DNA of 7,104 nt, taken from contig JAFYOK010000215.1 of assembly GCA_017560175.1 (NCBI GenBank), positions 1 through 7,104 on the forward strand, given 5' to 3'. This DNA comes from Clostridia bacterium (GTDB taxonomy: Bacteria; Bacillota; Clostridia; Oscillospirales; Butyricicoccaceae). The notes under the pieces were generated by a model. The model was given only the letters and a program-made list of their open reading frames with translations. It was not told the DNA's origin and did not search any database. The position numbers and the translations under genes were made by a program. Shown piece by piece: positions 6,219 to 7,104 of this stretch; the first letter of the stretch is position 1, and each line of letters begins with the position of its first letter.

Positions 6219-6291
6219 TGACGGCGCGTTGGAAGGTAGTGTTAAAGCTGCTGAGGCTTACATTGAAAAGAATAAGGATCTGCTGAAATAA
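6219..6291 (+). pseudogene. Remnant of a second M3 oligoendopeptidase gene (last 23 codons and stop)
   Basis: These 73 bases align without gaps to 6021-6093, the end of the intact peptidase gene. The translation DGALEGSVKAAEAYIEKNKDLLK differs from the intact tail at one of 23 residues (Ala for Glu). At DNA level there are 19 differences in 73 bases: 13 of the 14 changed sense codons are synonymous, including TCG to AGT, and the stop is TAA instead of TAG. That pattern indicates long divergence under protein-level selection, so this is the tail of a paralog or of a replaced allele, not a recent local duplication. Its third positions are richer in A/T than those of the intact copy. The frame opens at an ATG at 6199, giving a 30-codon ORF, but no good ribosome binding site precedes it and nothing of the catalytic domain remains. 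Confidence 0.8.
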
Positions 6292-6302
6292 CCTATCCCA
6301 TG

Positions 6303-6353
6303 ACCACTTTCGCGAATTACAGAAAAACACTTGTGCATTGCGGGAAAAGTGGT
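6303..6353. promoter_or_regulatory. 8-bp inverted repeat next to the kinase-like gene's promoter (possible operator)
   Basis: ACCACTTT (6303-6310) and AAAGTGGT (6346-6353) are perfect reverse complements 35 bp apart. The right arm ends on the first base of the -10 box and the left arm lies upstream of the -35 region. It could be a regulator's paired site or a chance match. Confidence 0.3.
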
Positions 6354-6358
6354 ATAAT
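6331..6358 (+). promoter_or_regulatory. Predicted promoter of the cytidylate-kinase-like gene
   Basis: A perfect TATAAT -10 box (6353-6358) has TTGTGC (6331-6336) 16 bp upstream as a weak -35 box. Transcription would start near 6365, leaving a leader of about 70 nt. This suggests the gene is expressed independently of the upstream peptidase. Confidence 0.6.
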
Positions 6359-6391
6359 ATAACTAACGATAGTGTTTATTCAGCCTCGATG

Positions 6392-6412
6392 CAGGGCGGA
6401 AGTTCCGGCCTG
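6392..6412 (+). other. Small hairpin in the leader of the kinase-like gene
   Basis: CAGGGCGG (6392-6399) can pair with CCGGCCTG (6405-6412) over seven base pairs with one G-G mismatch and an AAGTT loop, ending 8 bases before the ribosome binding site region. It resembles no riboswitch I know and may be incidental. Confidence 0.3.
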
Positions 6413-6420
6413 TTTCAAAG

Positions 6421-6426
6421 AAGGAG
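6421..6426 (+). promoter_or_regulatory. Ribosome binding site deciding the kinase-like gene's start
   Basis: AAGGAG stands 8 bp before the ATG at 6435, supporting that start over the in-frame GTG at 6372, which lacks a comparable site. Confidence 0.75.
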
Positions 6427-6434
6427 TTGTTATT

Positions 6435-7034
6435 ATGAGTAAGAGAGTCATCACAATCAGCCGTCAGTTCGGCAGCGGCGGCCACAGCATCGGTAAGAAG
6501 CTGGCCGATCGTCTGGGTGTTCCCCTGTATGATAACGAGCTGGTCACAAAGATCGCAGAGAAGAGCGGCTTTGATGTTTCCTTCATCAAGGAAAACAGCG
6601 AAAAGACCTCCCGCGGTACAGGTTACTTCCTTGATTACGGTATCCATGGCGGTGCTGGCTTTACCACCCTGTCCCTCTACGATCAGCTGTACATTGCCCA
6701 GCACAACATCATCCGTGATCTGGCCGAGCAGGAGTCCTGCGTTATCGTAGGTCGTTGTGCCGACTATGTCCTGGAGGATCGCGAGGATACTCTCCATGTT
6801 CTGATCTATGCCGATGACAGCTACCGTGCAGAGCGCATCCTGCGTCTCTACGGCGAGAGAGATATTCCCATCGCCAAGCGTATGAAGAAGAAGGACGGTC
6901 AGCGCGAGAGCTACTATCGTCATTACACCAACCGCGAGTGGGGCGACTATAAGAATTATGCCGTCTGCCTCAACACCGCTCTGGTCGATGAAGATACCTG
7001 CGTAGACCTGATCTGCGACCTCTTTAACAAGTAA
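6435..7034 (+). CDS. Cytidylate-kinase-like P-loop protein
   Basis: A 199-residue soluble protein of the cytidylate kinase-like family found in Clostridia, distinct from true CMP kinase (cmk). The N-terminal beta-strand and P-loop, VITISRQFGSGGHSIGKKLADRL (5-27), have the family's GSGGxxIGKK form: the Walker A pattern GxxxxGK is met at 15-21 but is followed by Lys22 instead of Ser/Thr. PLYDNELV (30-37) is the next conserved stretch, and CVIVGRCADYVL (102-113) is a strong family signature. A basic region (RMKKKDGQRESYYRHYTNREWGD, 149-171) fits the lid/arginine-rich end of NMP-kinase folds. The true substrate of this family is not established, to my knowledge. ATG at 6435 is preferred because AAGGAG lies 8 bp upstream and the conserved strand starts immediately; a GTG at 6372 would add 21 unconserved residues. 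It stands alone between its own promoter and terminator. Confidence 0.88.
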   Translation: MSKRVITISRQFGSGGHSIGKKLADRLGVPLYDNELVTKIAEKSGFDVSFIKENSEKTSRGTGYFLDYGIHGGAGFTTLSLYDQLYIAQHNIIRDLAEQESCVIVGRCADYVLEDREDTLHVLIYADDSYRAERILRLYGERDIPIAKRMKKKDGQRESYYRHYTNREWGDYKNYAVCLNTALVDEDTCVDLICDLFNK

Positions 7035-7051
7035 GTTACCCGAACATAACG

Positions 7052-7084
7052 AAAGCCCCGTCTTTAGGCGGGGCTTTTTCTTTT
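7052..7084 (+). terminator. Strong intrinsic terminator after the kinase-like gene
   Basis: AAAGCCCCG (7052-7060) pairs perfectly with CGGGGCTTT (7069-7077) around an 8-nt loop, followed by TTCTTTT. It lies 17 bases after the stop codon and is a classic rho-independent terminator. Nothing further is recognisable in the last 20 bases of the window. Confidence 0.93.
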
Positions 7085-7104
7085 GCCATAAGAAAAGGCT
7101 CGTC

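Larger units (their letters stand above)
6100..6228. other. 129-bp structured element bounded by a 10-bp inverted repeat, with three internal hairpins
   Basis: The ends CGCGCCGTCA (6100-6109) and TGACGGCGCG (6219-6228) are perfect reverse complements. Inside are three hairpins: an 8-bp stem (6117-6124/6133-6140); a 12-bp stem with one bulged A (6142-6154/6160-6171); and a 12-bp stem with two G-U pairs and a GAA loop (6190-6201/6205-6216). Folded, this is a closed multi-branch shape, which suggests a small mobile repeat (MITE-like) or a structured RNA. The right arm coincides with the start of the peptidase tail remnant, and the same TGACGGCGC word occurs in the intact gene at 6021-6029, so the element's true right edge is uncertain. 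No target duplication was recognised. Confidence 0.5.

Noticed and set aside
6199..6291. 30-codon ORF (MEHFVGNDG...) as a real small gene
   Set aside because: Its C-terminal 23 residues are the peptidase tail, its ATG lies inside a hairpin stem, and there is no good ribosome binding site; a gene remnant explains it better.
4366..6330. 654-codon open frame on the minus strand opposite the M3 peptidase gene
   Set aside because: It is antisense to a gene with clear catalytic motifs, shows no recognisable domain, and is explained by the codon bias of the plus-strand gene.
6372..6434. Upstream GTG start for the kinase-like gene
   Set aside because: The 21 added residues are not family-like and no ribosome binding site precedes the GTG, whereas AAGGAG precedes the ATG at 6435.

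Overview
The window most likely comes from an anaerobic, moderately GC-rich Clostridia bacterium. A gut Oscillospiraceae-type lineage is my best guess, but there is no rRNA or other taxonomic marker to confirm it. The reasons are an rnf operon in the clostridial order C-D-G-E-A, an M3 oligoendopeptidase close to the clostridial 'M3 but not PepF' type, a cytidylate-kinase-like protein of a kind common in Firmicutes, and strong AGGAGG-type ribosome binding sites.

Bases 1-4096 (minus strand) carry five tightly packed genes, rnfC, rnfD, rnfG, rnfE and rnfA, reading leftward. Gaps are 0 to 10 bp, with one 11-bp overlap, so they form one transcription unit. They encode most of the membrane-bound, ion-pumping ferredoxin:NAD+ oxidoreductase. 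RnfC is the peripheral NADH-side FMN/Fe-S subunit, RnfD and RnfG are the covalent-flavin subunits, and RnfA and RnfE are the paired six-helix membrane subunits that share a [2Fe-2S] cluster. rnfA runs off the left edge lacking only its last codon or few; rnfB, the ferredoxin-side subunit, is expected just beyond.

Bases 4097-4392 are a divergent intergenic region. It has a good sigma-A-type promoter for rnfC (minus) and another for the M3 peptidase gene (plus). Between them lies an 18-bp palindrome resembling the operator of the NADH/NAD+ sensor Rex.

Bases 4393-6093 (plus) encode a complete cytoplasmic M3 zinc oligopeptidase. Bases 6094-6291 are unusual. A 129-bp stretch bounded by a perfect 10-bp inverted repeat contains three internal hairpins, and it abuts a second, diverged copy of the last 23 codons of the peptidase gene. 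That copy keeps 22 of 23 residues but differs at 13 synonymous codons, so it looks like the remnant of a second M3 peptidase gene or of an allele replacement, not a fresh duplication.

Bases 6292-7104 hold a promoter, a short leader, a cytidylate-kinase-like P-loop protein (start at 6435) and a strong intrinsic terminator. No tRNA, rRNA, CRISPR array or transposase gene was seen. The most interesting parts are the structured element with the gene remnant and the possible redox control of the rnf promoter region.
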